Source of the DNA: Streptomyces sp. SID10853
Lineage (GTDB): Bacteria; Actinomycetota; Actinomycetes; Streptomycetales; Streptomycetaceae
Length of the DNA stretch: 51,523 nucleotides
Direction: 5' to 3'
Assembly (NCBI RefSeq): GCF_010548145.1
Contig: NZ_JAAGLN010000019.1
Span: 1-51,523, forward strand
The position numbers were made by a program, and so were the translations under genes. Positions 7,015-15,285 of the stretch are shown one piece after another; positions within the stretch are counted from its first letter, which is position 1; each line of letters opens with the position of its first letter. The notes below the pieces were generated by a model that had not been told where the DNA came from, made no database searches, and saw nothing but the letters and a program-made list of their open reading frames with translations.

Positions 7015-8421
7015 CTACGACGCCTCCCACACCAGGGTGTTCCCCTCCGCTCCCTCCGGTGTCCCGTCGTGCGTGACGGTCAGGCGTACCGGATCCTCCC
7101 GCGCGTCGACCACCACCGCCACCTGTGAGACATCGGGCAGCCGGTGCGCGCGGGCCAGCGCCCGGCGCAGGGCGGCCAGCAGCTCCGCACCGGTCCGGTC
7201 CGTGATCCGCGAGTCCACCGGGCCGAGGAAGTGCACCGACGGCGCGAACCCCAGCAGGACCCGCGCGCCGTCCGTCTCCCGCAGCACCTGGCCGCGCAGC
7301 GTCGACGGCGCGTCGGCGGGCGGCTGCTGGAGCGCGAAGATCGCCGTCCTGACGTCCTGGATGGTCGAGTCCAGCTCGTCGACCGCCCGGCCGATCAGCT
7401 CACCCAGCTCCGTACCGGCCGCCCGCCGCCGGGTCGACTCCAGCATCATCTCCGTCGCGAAGAGCCGCTGGACGACGAGGTCGTGCAGATCGCGGGCGAT
7501 CCGGTCGCGGTCCTCGAACACCGCGAGCCGCTCGCGGTTCTGCCGGGCATCGGCCAGGACGAGCGCGAGCGCGGCCTGCGAGGCGAACTGCAGGGCGAGC
7601 GTCCGGTCCGCCGCGTTGTAGGGGCGGCCGCTGCGCCGCCTGGGCAGCGCGAGTGTGCCGATCAGCTTGCCGCCGCTCTGCAGCGGCAGCATCATGCTCG
7701 GCCCGAAGCGGGCGCGTACATGTGTGGTCATCCGGGGATCGGTCGACGAGTCCTCGATGTACACCGGGTCCCCGTTGAGCAACTGGACGAGGACGGGGGA
7801 GCCCGGCGCGATCGTGGCGCCGATGAGGTCGCCCGGGTCCTCGAAGGTCGAGGCGGCGACGATCTCCATCCCGCCGCTCGCGGTGGGCAGGAGCACCACA
7901 CCCGCGACGGCGTCGGCGAGACTCCTGGCCTGTTCGGCGACGGTGGTCAGCGCGTCGGTGGCGCTCTCGCCGGTGAGCAGCGCATTGGTGACGGCCGCGG
8001 CCCCCTTGATCCACCGCTCGCGGAGCCTGGCCGTCTCGTACAGCCGGGCGTTGCCGATCGCGATGCCCGCTTGGGCGGCGAGCACCCGCAGCATCGCCTC
8101 GTCGTCCCGGTCGAAGTCCCCCCGGTGTTTGTCCGCCAGGTGCAGGGTCCCGAAGACCTGCTGGTGGACCCGGACGGGGAGCCGCAGCAGACCAGGGGTG
8201 TCGTCGGCGATGCCGATCAGCGCGTCGCCGTCGGTGCCGGTCGTGAACAGGTCGCTGAGGCGGTCCCGCTCCGGGTCGACCACGCCGAGCGCCCCGCTCC
8301 CGGCGTCCGTCAGCCGGGCCGCCGAGTCCACGATGTGCTGGAGCGTGCCGCGCAGTTCGAGGTCCGTACCGACGCTCAGCACCGCTTCGAGCAGCACCGG
8401 CAGCCGTCTGTCACCGGTCAT
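7015..8421 (-). CDS. GAF-domain sensor histidine kinase with degenerate ATPase domain
   Basis: A 468-residue soluble protein with two GAF domains (about residues 10-130 and 145-295), then a HisKA_3 dimerisation/phosphoacceptor region with DRDRIARDLHDLVVQRLF, so the phospho-His is present, as in DevS/DosT kinases. The C-terminal ATPase domain is abnormal. The N-box that normally reads EALSNVARHA is RALARAHRLP, so the Mg-binding Asn is missing, and the G-box DDGxG is HDGTPEG. The protein then ends within about 15 residues. It probably cannot autophosphorylate alone. No response regulator adjoins it; the gene upstream in the same direction, 69 bases away, is an MreB-like gene. Confidence 0.85.
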   Translation of the reverse strand: MTGDRRLPVLLEAVLSVGTDLELRGTLQHIVDSAARLTDAGSGALGVVDPERDRLSDLFTTGTDGDALIGIADDTPGLLRLPVRVHQQVFGTLHLADKHRGDFDRDDEAMLRVLAAQAGIAIGNARLYETARLRERWIKGAAAVTNALLTGESATDALTTVAEQARSLADAVAGVVLLPTASGGMEIVAASTFEDPGDLIGATIAPGSPVLVQLLNGDPVYIEDSSTDPRMTTHVRARFGPSMMLPLQSGGKLIGTLALPRRRSGRPYNAADRTLALQFASQAALALVLADARQNRERLAVFEDRDRIARDLHDLVVQRLFATEMMLESTRRRAAGTELGELIGRAVDELDSTIQDVRTAIFALQQPPADAPSTLRGQVLRETDGARVLLGFAPSVHFLGPVDSRITDRTGAELLAALRRALARAHRLPDVSQVAVVVDAREDPVRLTVTHDGTPEGAEGNTLVWEAS

Positions 8422-8490
8422 CGTGGTCCCCCGGGTCCGATCCGGTCGTCCGCAGGCCCCGGCGGCGGCGCCGGGGCAGGTGAGCGGTCG

Positions 8491-9528
8491 TCAGCTGCTC
8501 AGCGGCGCCAGCGTCATGGGCTCGATCCTGCCCTCCAGCATCGCGCCGAGCCCGAGGACCGAGCAGACGTCGGGCCGCTCGGCGATGTGCACCGGCATTC
8601 GCGTCGCGTTGCGCACCATCTGTTCGAGGCCGGGCAGCAGAGCGCTCCCGCCGACCATCATGATGCCGCGGTCCGAGAGGTCGGCGACCAGATCGGGCGG
8701 GCAGCCGCGCAGCACCCGGCCGATGCCGTCGAGCACAGCGGTCAGCGGGGTGTGGACGGCCTCGCGTACGGCCGCGGTGTCGACGCGGACCGAACGGGCG
8801 AGCCCGGTGGCCACGTCCCGGCCGTGGATCTCGGTGAACTCGGGCCCGTCCAGGGTCAGCCCGTTCCCGCTGAGCGCCACCTGCAGCGGCCGTACCGACT
8901 GGCTCGGCAGCAGCAGCTCGTGGTGCTGGCGCAGATGCTGGACGATGGCCCGGTCGATGGCCTCACCGCCGACCGGGATCCGCTCGGCGGTGACGATCGA
9001 GCCGAGCGACAGTACGGCGATCTGCGTGGTCGCCGCGCCGCAGACCATGATCATGGTGGCGGTCGGCTGCTCGACGGGCAGCCCGCAGCCGACGGCGGCG
9101 GCGATGAGGGTGTCGACCAGCTCGACCTTCCGGGCGCCGAGCCCCACCAGGGTCTCGATCGTGGCGCGCTGCGCCAGCGGGTCCGACTCGTGCGGGGTGC
9201 ACGCGGCGGCGCGCAGCATCGGGGTGCGCCGCAGCCTGCGCCGCAGCTTGTCACCGAGGAGCTGCCCCAGCATGCGCCGGGCCAGGTCGATGTCGACGAC
9301 GGTGCCGCCCGTGACGGGGCGTGCCACCCGGATGTAGCCGGGGGTACGGCCGGTCATCTGCTCGGCGAACGAGCCGACGGCGATGAGCGCGCCCGTCCGG
9401 CTGTTCACCGCGACGACGCTGGGTTCGTCCACGACGAGCCCCATGCCCTTGACGAACACCCGGGTCCGCGCGGCCCCCAGGTCGACGGCTACCTGGCAAC
9501 GGCGCAACTGCTCAAGACTGACGGTCAC
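8491..9528 (-). CDS. Divergent MreB/Mbl-like actin homologue
   Basis: The 345-residue length and the overall series of motifs match bacterial actin: phosphate-1 VAVDLGAARTRVFVKG, connect-1 DTLIAAAVGCGLPV, phosphate-2 MIMVCGAATTQIAVLSLGSI, and adenosine MMVGGSALLPGLEQM. Compared with the MreB pattern, the phosphate-2 Asp-Ile-Gly-Gly-Gly has become Val-Cys-Gly-Ala-Ala and the adenosine motif's third Gly is Ser, so ATP hydrolysis is doubtful. Streptomyces have MreB and Mbl plus a more distant third homologue; this is of the distant kind. It is followed by the GAF kinase in the same direction. Confidence 0.82.
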   Translation of the reverse strand: MTVSLEQLRRCQVAVDLGAARTRVFVKGMGLVVDEPSVVAVNSRTGALIAVGSFAEQMTGRTPGYIRVARPVTGGTVVDIDLARRMLGQLLGDKLRRRLRRTPMLRAAACTPHESDPLAQRATIETLVGLGARKVELVDTLIAAAVGCGLPVEQPTATMIMVCGAATTQIAVLSLGSIVTAERIPVGGEAIDRAIVQHLRQHHELLLPSQSVRPLQVALSGNGLTLDGPEFTEIHGRDVATGLARSVRVDTAAVREAVHTPLTAVLDGIGRVLRGCPPDLVADLSDRGIMMVGGSALLPGLEQMVRNATRMPVHIAERPDVCSVLGLGAMLEGRIEPMTLAPLSS

Positions 9529-9710
9529 GGCACGATCTCCCGAGAAACGCTGAGGTGGAGCACCGGCGGTGGCCGGTCCTCATCGCATCGTGCGACGGCC
9601 GCAACCGGAGCGCGCGCTGGGCTGAGCCGCCCGGGTGGTGCCCTGATCCGAATGGGAGTCCTCGCCGGAAAACGAGCCCGTGGTGACCGGAAAGAGTGAC
9701 CGGACAGCCC

Positions 9711-10289
9711 TTAGCGGGGTGTGCCGGCGGGCCGTACCTCCTGGAGCAGCCCCCAGGTGAACTCGGCGACGGCCGGGTGCCCGCCGGGCAGGGTGAGGGC
9801 CAGCCGCCACCGGGTCGGCGCGGTGCCCTCCATCGGCCGTACGGGGGCGAAGGCGCGGGCCACCTCGTCCACCGTGCAGGACCAGGGCCGCAGGTCGTCC
9901 GCCGTGTGCAGGGGCGGCGCGGCGGCGCCGGGGGCGCGGACCAGCCACTCGTTCCACACCGCGCCGCCGGGCGCGGTCAGCACCTCGAACCGCAGTCCTG
10001 GCCAGAGCGGTACCGGCCACTGCAGGGCGTCGCACTCCAGATCGCCGATCTTCCTGCGGGCGGTGGCCGATGGTTCGCCGAGCACCGAGCGGTAGCGCTG
10101 CGCGGCGCCACGGGACCGGGGCGAGCGGACCATCGCCTGCCAGCGCCGGTTCGCCTCGCGCATCTCCGCGAGGCCGACGCCGAGCTCCCGGCGGGCGTCA
10201 TCGACGAGCACCGGCTGATGGTCGGCCATCCGGCGCAGCAGCACCAGCTGGAAGTCGAGCGGCCCGAACGGGGGCGTGGAAGGCGGCAT
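9711..10289 (-). CDS. Conserved hypothetical protein, cytoplasmic
   Basis: A 192-residue protein without signal peptide or membrane segment. It begins with a proline-rich lead (MPPSTPPFGPLDFQLVLL) and a short helical region, followed by an Arg-rich segment and a C-terminal half rich in Trp (WPVPLWPGLRFEVL, WNEWLVRAP, TRWRLALTLPGGHPAVAEF) that looks beta-rich. No named family was recognised. The gene stands alone between the MreB-like gene and a MarR gene on the same strand. The 182-base gap upstream of 9711 holds only a short inverted repeat (TCGCA-TCG-TGCGA) and a doubled GTGACCGGA. Confidence 0.6.
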   Translation of the reverse strand: MPPSTPPFGPLDFQLVLLRRMADHQPVLVDDARRELGVGLAEMREANRRWQAMVRSPRSRGAAQRYRSVLGEPSATARRKIGDLECDALQWPVPLWPGLRFEVLTAPGGAVWNEWLVRAPGAAAPPLHTADDLRPWSCTVDEVARAFAPVRPMEGTAPTRWRLALTLPGGHPAVAEFTWGLLQEVRPAGTPR

Positions 10290-10374
10290 ACACCCATCCT
10301 GCCGCTACGCCGCGCGGCCCCGGCCCGGCGGGTGCGGGCGAGCCCCACCAGGGGCTGTCCGGTGGACGAAGCCC

Positions 10375-10806
10375 CTACCCCTCCGTACGCCCCAGCATCC
10401 GCTTCAGCAGGTCCCGCAGCACCGTCCGCTCACCGGCCGACAGCTCACCCAGCGGCTCCCGGGCGAAATCCATCGTGGCGCGCAGCTCCCCGGAGGTCCG
10501 CCGGCCCGCGTCGGTGGCGGCGGCGATCTTGACCCGCCGGTCGGCGGGGTCGGGGCGGCGCTCGGCGAGGCCGCGTGCTTCGAGCCGGTCGACGATCCCG
10601 GTGACGTTCGACGGCTCGCACTTCAGATGGCCGGCGAGCCGGCGCATGGGCATGGGCTCGATGGACAGCAGCCCCAGGACGCGTGCCTGGGCGCCGGTGA
10701 GGGAGTGCGCGGCCGCCGCCTCGTCGTACTCCTCGTGGTACCGGGCGACGACCTCACCGATCAGCTCGACGACTTCCAGGGTGAGCGGGTCTGTACGAGT
10801 GGCCAT
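10375..10806 (-). CDS. MarR family transcriptional regulator
   Basis: A 143-residue protein from ATG 10806 (a start at 10824 would add MRTMVG). The winged helix has SLTGAQARVLGLLS, then MPMRRLAGHLKCEPSNVTGIVDRLEARGLAERRP and the wing DPADRRVKIAAAT. Its only Cys lies in the recognition helix (LKCEPSN), not at the N-terminal position of OhrR sensors, so although Ohr is encoded nearby it is not a classic OhrR. It is divergent from the reductase gene at 10928 and probably controls it through the AT-rich interval 10829-10880. Confidence 0.87.
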   Translation of the reverse strand: MATRTDPLTLEVVELIGEVVARYHEEYDEAAAAHSLTGAQARVLGLLSIEPMPMRRLAGHLKCEPSNVTGIVDRLEARGLAERRPDPADRRVKIAAATDAGRRTSGELRATMDFAREPLGELSAGERTVLRDLLKRMLGRTEG

Positions 10807-10828
10807 GCCCACCATGGTACGCACATGC

Positions 10829-10880
10829 TTGACAATCTAAAATATCCAGGCGCATGGTTGTTTGAGGCAGTAGATATTTC
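10829..10880. promoter_or_regulatory. AT-rich divergent promoter region between MarR and reductase genes
   Basis: This 52-base stretch is much richer in A/T than its surroundings. It contains TTGACA at 10829-10834 on the plus strand and a spaced inverted repeat AAATATC (10840-10846) / GATATTT (10873-10879). The sites of both promoters cannot be fixed, but it is the only plausible regulatory DNA between the two divergent genes. Confidence 0.45.
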
Positions 10881-10927
10881 ACACCATGAAGCTTTTGGAT
10901 GAAGCTTTGCTCAGGAGGTTGTACCCG

Positions 10928-11947
<1,020 letters not shown>

Positions 11948-12011
11948 TCTCGTCACCAGGCCGCCGCGGTCGTGGGCGCGAGACGCGGCGTACACAACAG
12001 AAGGAACTCGC

Positions 12012-12440
12012 ATGGCAATCCAGAAGATCGATGTCGCGTACACCGCCGTCGCCACCGCGGAGAACGGCCGTGACGGCCGGGTCGCCTCGAACGACGGCAA
12101 GCTCGACGTCGTCGTCAACCCGCCGAAGGAGATGGGCGGGAGCGGCGCGGGCACCAACCCGGAGCAGCTTTTCGCCGCCGGTTACAGCGCGTGCTTCCAG
12201 GGTGCGCTGGGTGTCGTCGCCCGCCAGGAGAAGGCCGACATCTCCGGCTCGACCGTGACCGCGGCCGTCTCCATCGGCAAGACCGAGCAGGGCGGCTTCG
12301 GCCTGGAGGTCACCATCACGGCCTCCATCCCGAACGTCGACGCGGCCACCGCGCAGTCGCTGATCGAGAAGGCGCACCAGGTGTGCCCGTACTCGAACGC
12401 CACCCGTGGCAACATCAAGGTCGACCTCGCCGTCGCCTGA
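12012..12440 (+). CDS. ohr: Organic hydroperoxide resistance protein Ohr
   Basis: A 142-residue OsmC/Ohr-family peroxidase. Both catalytic cysteines are present at Cys61 (AAGYSACFQGAL) and Cys125 (HQVCPYSNATRGN), the same numbering as well-studied Ohr enzymes, along with the GTNPEQLFAAGYSAC signature. Ohr reduces organic and lipid hydroperoxides with lipoylated protein partners. It follows the reductase gene by 64 bases, has its own ribosome site (AGAAGGA) and is followed by a hairpin terminator, so the two genes may form one transcript. Confidence 0.95.
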   Translation: MAIQKIDVAYTAVATAENGRDGRVASNDGKLDVVVNPPKEMGGSGAGTNPEQLFAAGYSACFQGALGVVARQEKADISGSTVTAAVSIGKTEQGGFGLEVTITASIPNVDAATAQSLIEKAHQVCPYSNATRGNIKVDLAVA

Positions 12441-12478
12441 TCATGACGGGCTGATCCCGGCTCCGGCCGGGACGGAAG

Positions 12479-12509
12479 GGCCGCACCCGCTCCGGCGGGG
12501 GCGGCCTTT
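12479..12509 (+). terminator. Hairpin terminator after ohr
   Basis: GGCCGCACCCGC pairs with GCGGGGGCGGCC with one mismatch around a short TCCG loop, followed by TTT. It lies 38 bases after the ohr stop codon. Confidence 0.75.
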
Positions 12510-12520
12510 GTCCGTACGGC

Positions 12521-12640
12521 GTGCTGCCGCACCGCGTGCTGCCGCACCGCGTGCTGCCGTACGGCGTGCTGCCGTACGGCGTGCTGCCGCACCGCGTGCT
12601 GCCGTACGGCGTGCTGCCGCACCGCGTGCTGCCGCACCGC
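12521..12640. repeat. Eight-unit 15-bp tandem repeat of two alternating variants
   Basis: Eight exact 15-base units follow one another. Variant A is GTGCTGCCGCACCGC and variant B is GTGCTGCCGTACGGC; they differ at two linked positions. The order is A A B B A B A A. Variant B contains the 10-base palindrome GCCGTACGGC. The array lies in the 343-base gap between ohr and the IclR gene, directly after the terminator. Open frames through it are low-complexity and lack starts, so it is taken as non-coding. Confidence 0.9.
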
Positions 12641-12783
12641 GTGCGTCTCCCGGCTGTGGCCCGGGCCCCCACTCGTGCCCGCCCGGCCGTTGCCCGCCGA
12701 ACCGCGCTGTGCGTACGGTGTGTTCGCGATCCCGGACAAGGGCCGGAATCTCGAACGCGAACAGAAGGGGTGGGTGGACCACC

Positions 12784-13587
12784 ATGGGACGACTGGTCCC
12801 GGCGGTGACCAGGGCGCTGGATGTTCTCGAACTCTTCCTCGAAGGGAACGGTTCGCTCTCCGCGCCCGATGTGACCCGCAGACTTCAGCTGCCGCGCACC
12901 ACCGTGCACGAGCTGCTCACCACACTCGCGGCCCGCTCCTATCTGGCGCCGGTCCCCGAGCAGCCGGGCCACTACCGGCTCGGCGTACGGACGTACCAGC
13001 TCGGCAGCCGGTACGCGGAACAGCTCGACCTCGCAGCCGAGGGGCAGCGGGTCGCCCGCGAGGTCGCCGAGACCTGCGACGAGACCGTCCATGTCGCCAT
13101 CCTGGAGGACACCGACGTCATCTACATCGCGAAGGTCGACTCCACCCACGCGGTCCGGATGGTCTCGGCCGCCGGGCGTCGGCTGCCCGCGCACTGCACG
13201 TCCGTCGGCAAGATGCTGCTCGCCTCGCTGCCCGACGCCGAGCTGACCGCGCGGATCACCGGGCGCGAACTCACCGCGATGACGCCCCACAGCGTGACCG
13301 ATCCGGCCGCTCTGCGGGCGGCGCTCGACCTGGTCGGGGAGCGCGGGTTCGCGGTCGAGCACCGTGAATCCAACCCGGACGTGAGCTGTGTGGCGGCTCC
13401 GGTGCGCGACAGCTCAGGCGAGGTCGTCGCGGCACTCTCCATCTCGGTCCCGATGATCCGCTGGAGCGAGGAGCGCGAGAGCGAGCTGGCGCGGCTGGCC
13501 CGGGACGGCGCGGCCGAACTCTCCACCCGGCTCGGCCACCGGGGGCGGCCCGTGCTCGGCGACAGCGCCCGGCAGGCTCCCCGATAG
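12784..13587 (+). CDS. IclR family transcriptional regulator
   Basis: A 267-residue protein. The N-terminal winged helix has VTRALDVLELFLEG and PDVTRRLQLPRTTVHELLTTL at about residues 35-55; the C-terminal IclR effector domain has LGSRYAEQLDL, HVAILEDTDVIYIAKVDS, GRRLPAHCTSVGKMLLA and GFAVEHRESNPDVSCVAAPV. ATG 12784 was chosen because this is where the family similarity begins; the upstream frame runs through the 15-bp repeat. No catabolic operon adjoins it, so its regulon is unknown. The EI24 gene starts 10 bases after it. Confidence 0.9.
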   Translation: MGRLVPAVTRALDVLELFLEGNGSLSAPDVTRRLQLPRTTVHELLTTLAARSYLAPVPEQPGHYRLGVRTYQLGSRYAEQLDLAAEGQRVAREVAETCDETVHVAILEDTDVIYIAKVDSTHAVRMVSAAGRRLPAHCTSVGKMLLASLPDAELTARITGRELTAMTPHSVTDPAALRAALDLVGERGFAVEHRESNPDVSCVAAPVRDSSGEVVAALSISVPMIRWSEERESELARLARDGAAELSTRLGHRGRPVLGDSARQAPR

Positions 13588-13597
13588 GCTGCGGCGC

Positions 13598-14530
13598 ATG
13601 GGTGATCTCGGGGCGGGTTTCGGTTATCTGGTGAAGGGCCAGCGCTGGGTCGGCCGGCGTGGCAGGCAGTACGGATTCGGGCTGCTGCCGGGGCTGATCA
13701 CACTCGTCCTGTACGTGGCGGCGCTGGTCGCGCTCGTGTTCTGGGCGGATGACGCCGTCGCGTGGGCGACCCCCTTCGCCGACACCTGGAGCACGCCCTG
13801 GCCGGGCCTGCTGCGGGGCTTTCTGACCGTACTGCTCTGGGCGCTGGCCCTGCTGCTCGCCGTCGTCTCGTTCACCGCGATGACCCTGCTGATCGGCCAG
13901 CCCTTCTACGAGGCGCTCTCGGAGCGGGTCGACGCGTCGGAGGGCGGCCAAGTCCCGGAAAGCGGCCTCTCGTTCTGGCGGGAACTGTGGATATCCGCGC
14001 GGGACAGCCTCCGCGTCCTGGTGCGGGTGGCGCTCTACGGGCTGCTGCTCTTCGCCGCCGGATTCCTGCCGGTCGTCGGCCAGACCGTCGTCCCCGCGAT
14101 CGGCTTCTGCGTCTCCGGCTTCTTCCTCGCCGAGGAGCTGACGGCGGTGGCGCTGCAGCGGCGCGGTCTGGAGTTCAGGGAGCGGCTGGCCCTGCTGAAG
14201 AGCCGCCGCCTGCTGACCCTGGGCTTCGGGGTCCCGCTGACGCTGTGCTTCCTGGTGCCGCTGGTCGCGGTCTTCCTCATGCCGGGCGCGGTGGCGGGGG
14301 CGACGCTGATGGCGCGCGACCTGAGGGGCGAGAGGGCCGAACCGGACACGGCGCCCGACCCTGATACCGTGCCCGGCCCTGGCATCGCGCCGGACCCTGA
14401 CACCGCGCCGGGCGCCGCGTCCCCACCGACGTCATCCGCACCGACCGCATCCGCACCGACGTCATCCGCACCGACGGCACCCGCGCCCCCGGCCGCCGGG
14501 CCCGGGCCCGCCCCCTCCCGTACCGCGTAA
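13598..14530 (+). CDS. EI24 (CysZ-like) domain membrane protein
   Basis: The 310-residue protein begins with LGAGFGYLVKGQRWVGRRG and has about five to six membrane segments up to residue 235 (for example LITLVLYVAALVALVFW, LLWALALLLAVVSFTA, FGVPLTLCFLVPLVAVFLMP), with the EI24 motif MTLLIGQPFYEALSERVD. Bacterial relatives include the sulfate permease CysZ, but the actinobacterial forms are uncharacterised. The last 70 residues are a low-complexity Pro/Ala/Ser/Thr/Asp tail with repeated APTSS and APDPDT units, probably cytoplasmic. It starts 10 bases after the IclR gene and is probably co-transcribed with it. Confidence 0.85.
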   Translation: MGDLGAGFGYLVKGQRWVGRRGRQYGFGLLPGLITLVLYVAALVALVFWADDAVAWATPFADTWSTPWPGLLRGFLTVLLWALALLLAVVSFTAMTLLIGQPFYEALSERVDASEGGQVPESGLSFWRELWISARDSLRVLVRVALYGLLLFAAGFLPVVGQTVVPAIGFCVSGFFLAEELTAVALQRRGLEFRERLALLKSRRLLTLGFGVPLTLCFLVPLVAVFLMPGAVAGATLMARDLRGERAEPDTAPDPDTVPGPGIAPDPDTAPGAASPPTSSAPTASAPTSSAPTAPAPPAAGPGPAPSRTA

Positions 14531-14550
14531 CGACAGGCCCGCCCCGCGCC

Positions 14551-15126
14551 TCACTCCGCCGCGCCACCGCCGAGCAGGGTCGTGAAGGCGCGGAACGCGG
14601 TGGGCATGTCCACCGAATCGGGGTCGAGCAGCCACTGGTACTGCAGACCGTCCATCACCGCCACCAGGAGCGGCGCCACCTCATCCGGCGTCAGCCCGCT
14701 CGGCAGTCGGTCCCCGAACTCGCCGCGCAGGGTGGCCGCCATCGACCCCCGCACCTGCACATAGCGGCGGGTGAAGAACTCCCGCGCCGGATGCCCGTCC
14801 GTGACGCTCTCGCCGAGCAGGGCGGCGAAGGTCTGCACGATCCCCGGCCGCATCGCGTTGTACTCCACGAGTGAGCCGAGCAGTTCGAGCGGCCACGCCT
14901 CGCCGGAGCGTGCCGACGCACCCGGATCCCAGCGGTCGCGGGCTTCCAGCACGGCGACGAGCAGCGCGTCCTTGCTCGGGAAGTAGTGCAGCAGCCCCTG
15001 CTGGGTGAGGCCCACCCGCTCGGCGACCGCCCCGAGCGTCGTCCCGCGGTAGCCGCGCTCCGCGATGACCTCAAGGGCCGCACGGAGGATCTCCGCCCGC
15101 CGCCCCTCGCCTCTGGCGCTCCCCAT
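14551..15126 (-). CDS. TetR family transcriptional regulator of the GH3 gene
   Basis: ATG 15126 follows AAGGAG at a spacing of seven, so it is preferred to the longer frame from 15183. The 191-residue protein has a TetR helix-turn-helix (LEVIAERGYRGTTLGAVAER, VGLTQQGLLHYFPSKDALL) and a C-terminal domain like TetR_C_6. It is divergent from the beta-glucosidase gene at 15286, and such a pairing in Streptomyces usually means sugar-responsive repression of the glycosidase. Confidence 0.9.
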   Translation of the reverse strand: MGSARGEGRRAEILRAALEVIAERGYRGTTLGAVAERVGLTQQGLLHYFPSKDALLVAVLEARDRWDPGASARSGEAWPLELLGSLVEYNAMRPGIVQTFAALLGESVTDGHPAREFFTRRYVQVRGSMAATLRGEFGDRLPSGLTPDEVAPLLVAVMDGLQYQWLLDPDSVDMPTAFRAFTTLLGGGAAE

Positions 15127-15199
15127 CCACCGGCTCCTTTCCCCGTACGTGTTCTCCGAGGACCGTACGACATCGAGCATCACGAAGAGATAACGAAAC

Positions 15200-15215
15200 C
15201 TACCGATCTACCGGT
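15200..15215. promoter_or_regulatory. Candidate operator between TetR and GH3 genes
   Basis: CTACCGAT and CTACCGGT lie directly next to each other in the 159-base divergent interval, following the AT-richer TAACGAAAC. The direct repeat is the only conspicuous short repeat in that interval. Assignment to the TetR protein is inference. Confidence 0.35.
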
Positions 15216-15285
15216 CCACGGGTCAGGATGGAGACATCACGCACGGGACTGCGGGACTTCAGCACGCCAAGACGGAGGTACGACG

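Noticed and set aside
12521..12640. CRISPR array
   Set aside because: Units are contiguous 15-mers without spacers, and no cas gene is present.
12406..12783. N-terminal extension of the IclR protein rich in Arg-Ala-Ala and Pro units
   Set aside because: It runs through the ohr terminator and the 15-bp array; IclR similarity begins at ATG 12784.
14986..15285. N-terminal extension of the beta-glucosidase
   Set aside because: It overlaps the divergent TetR gene and both promoters; GTG 15286 has GGAGGT and starts at the GH3 domain.
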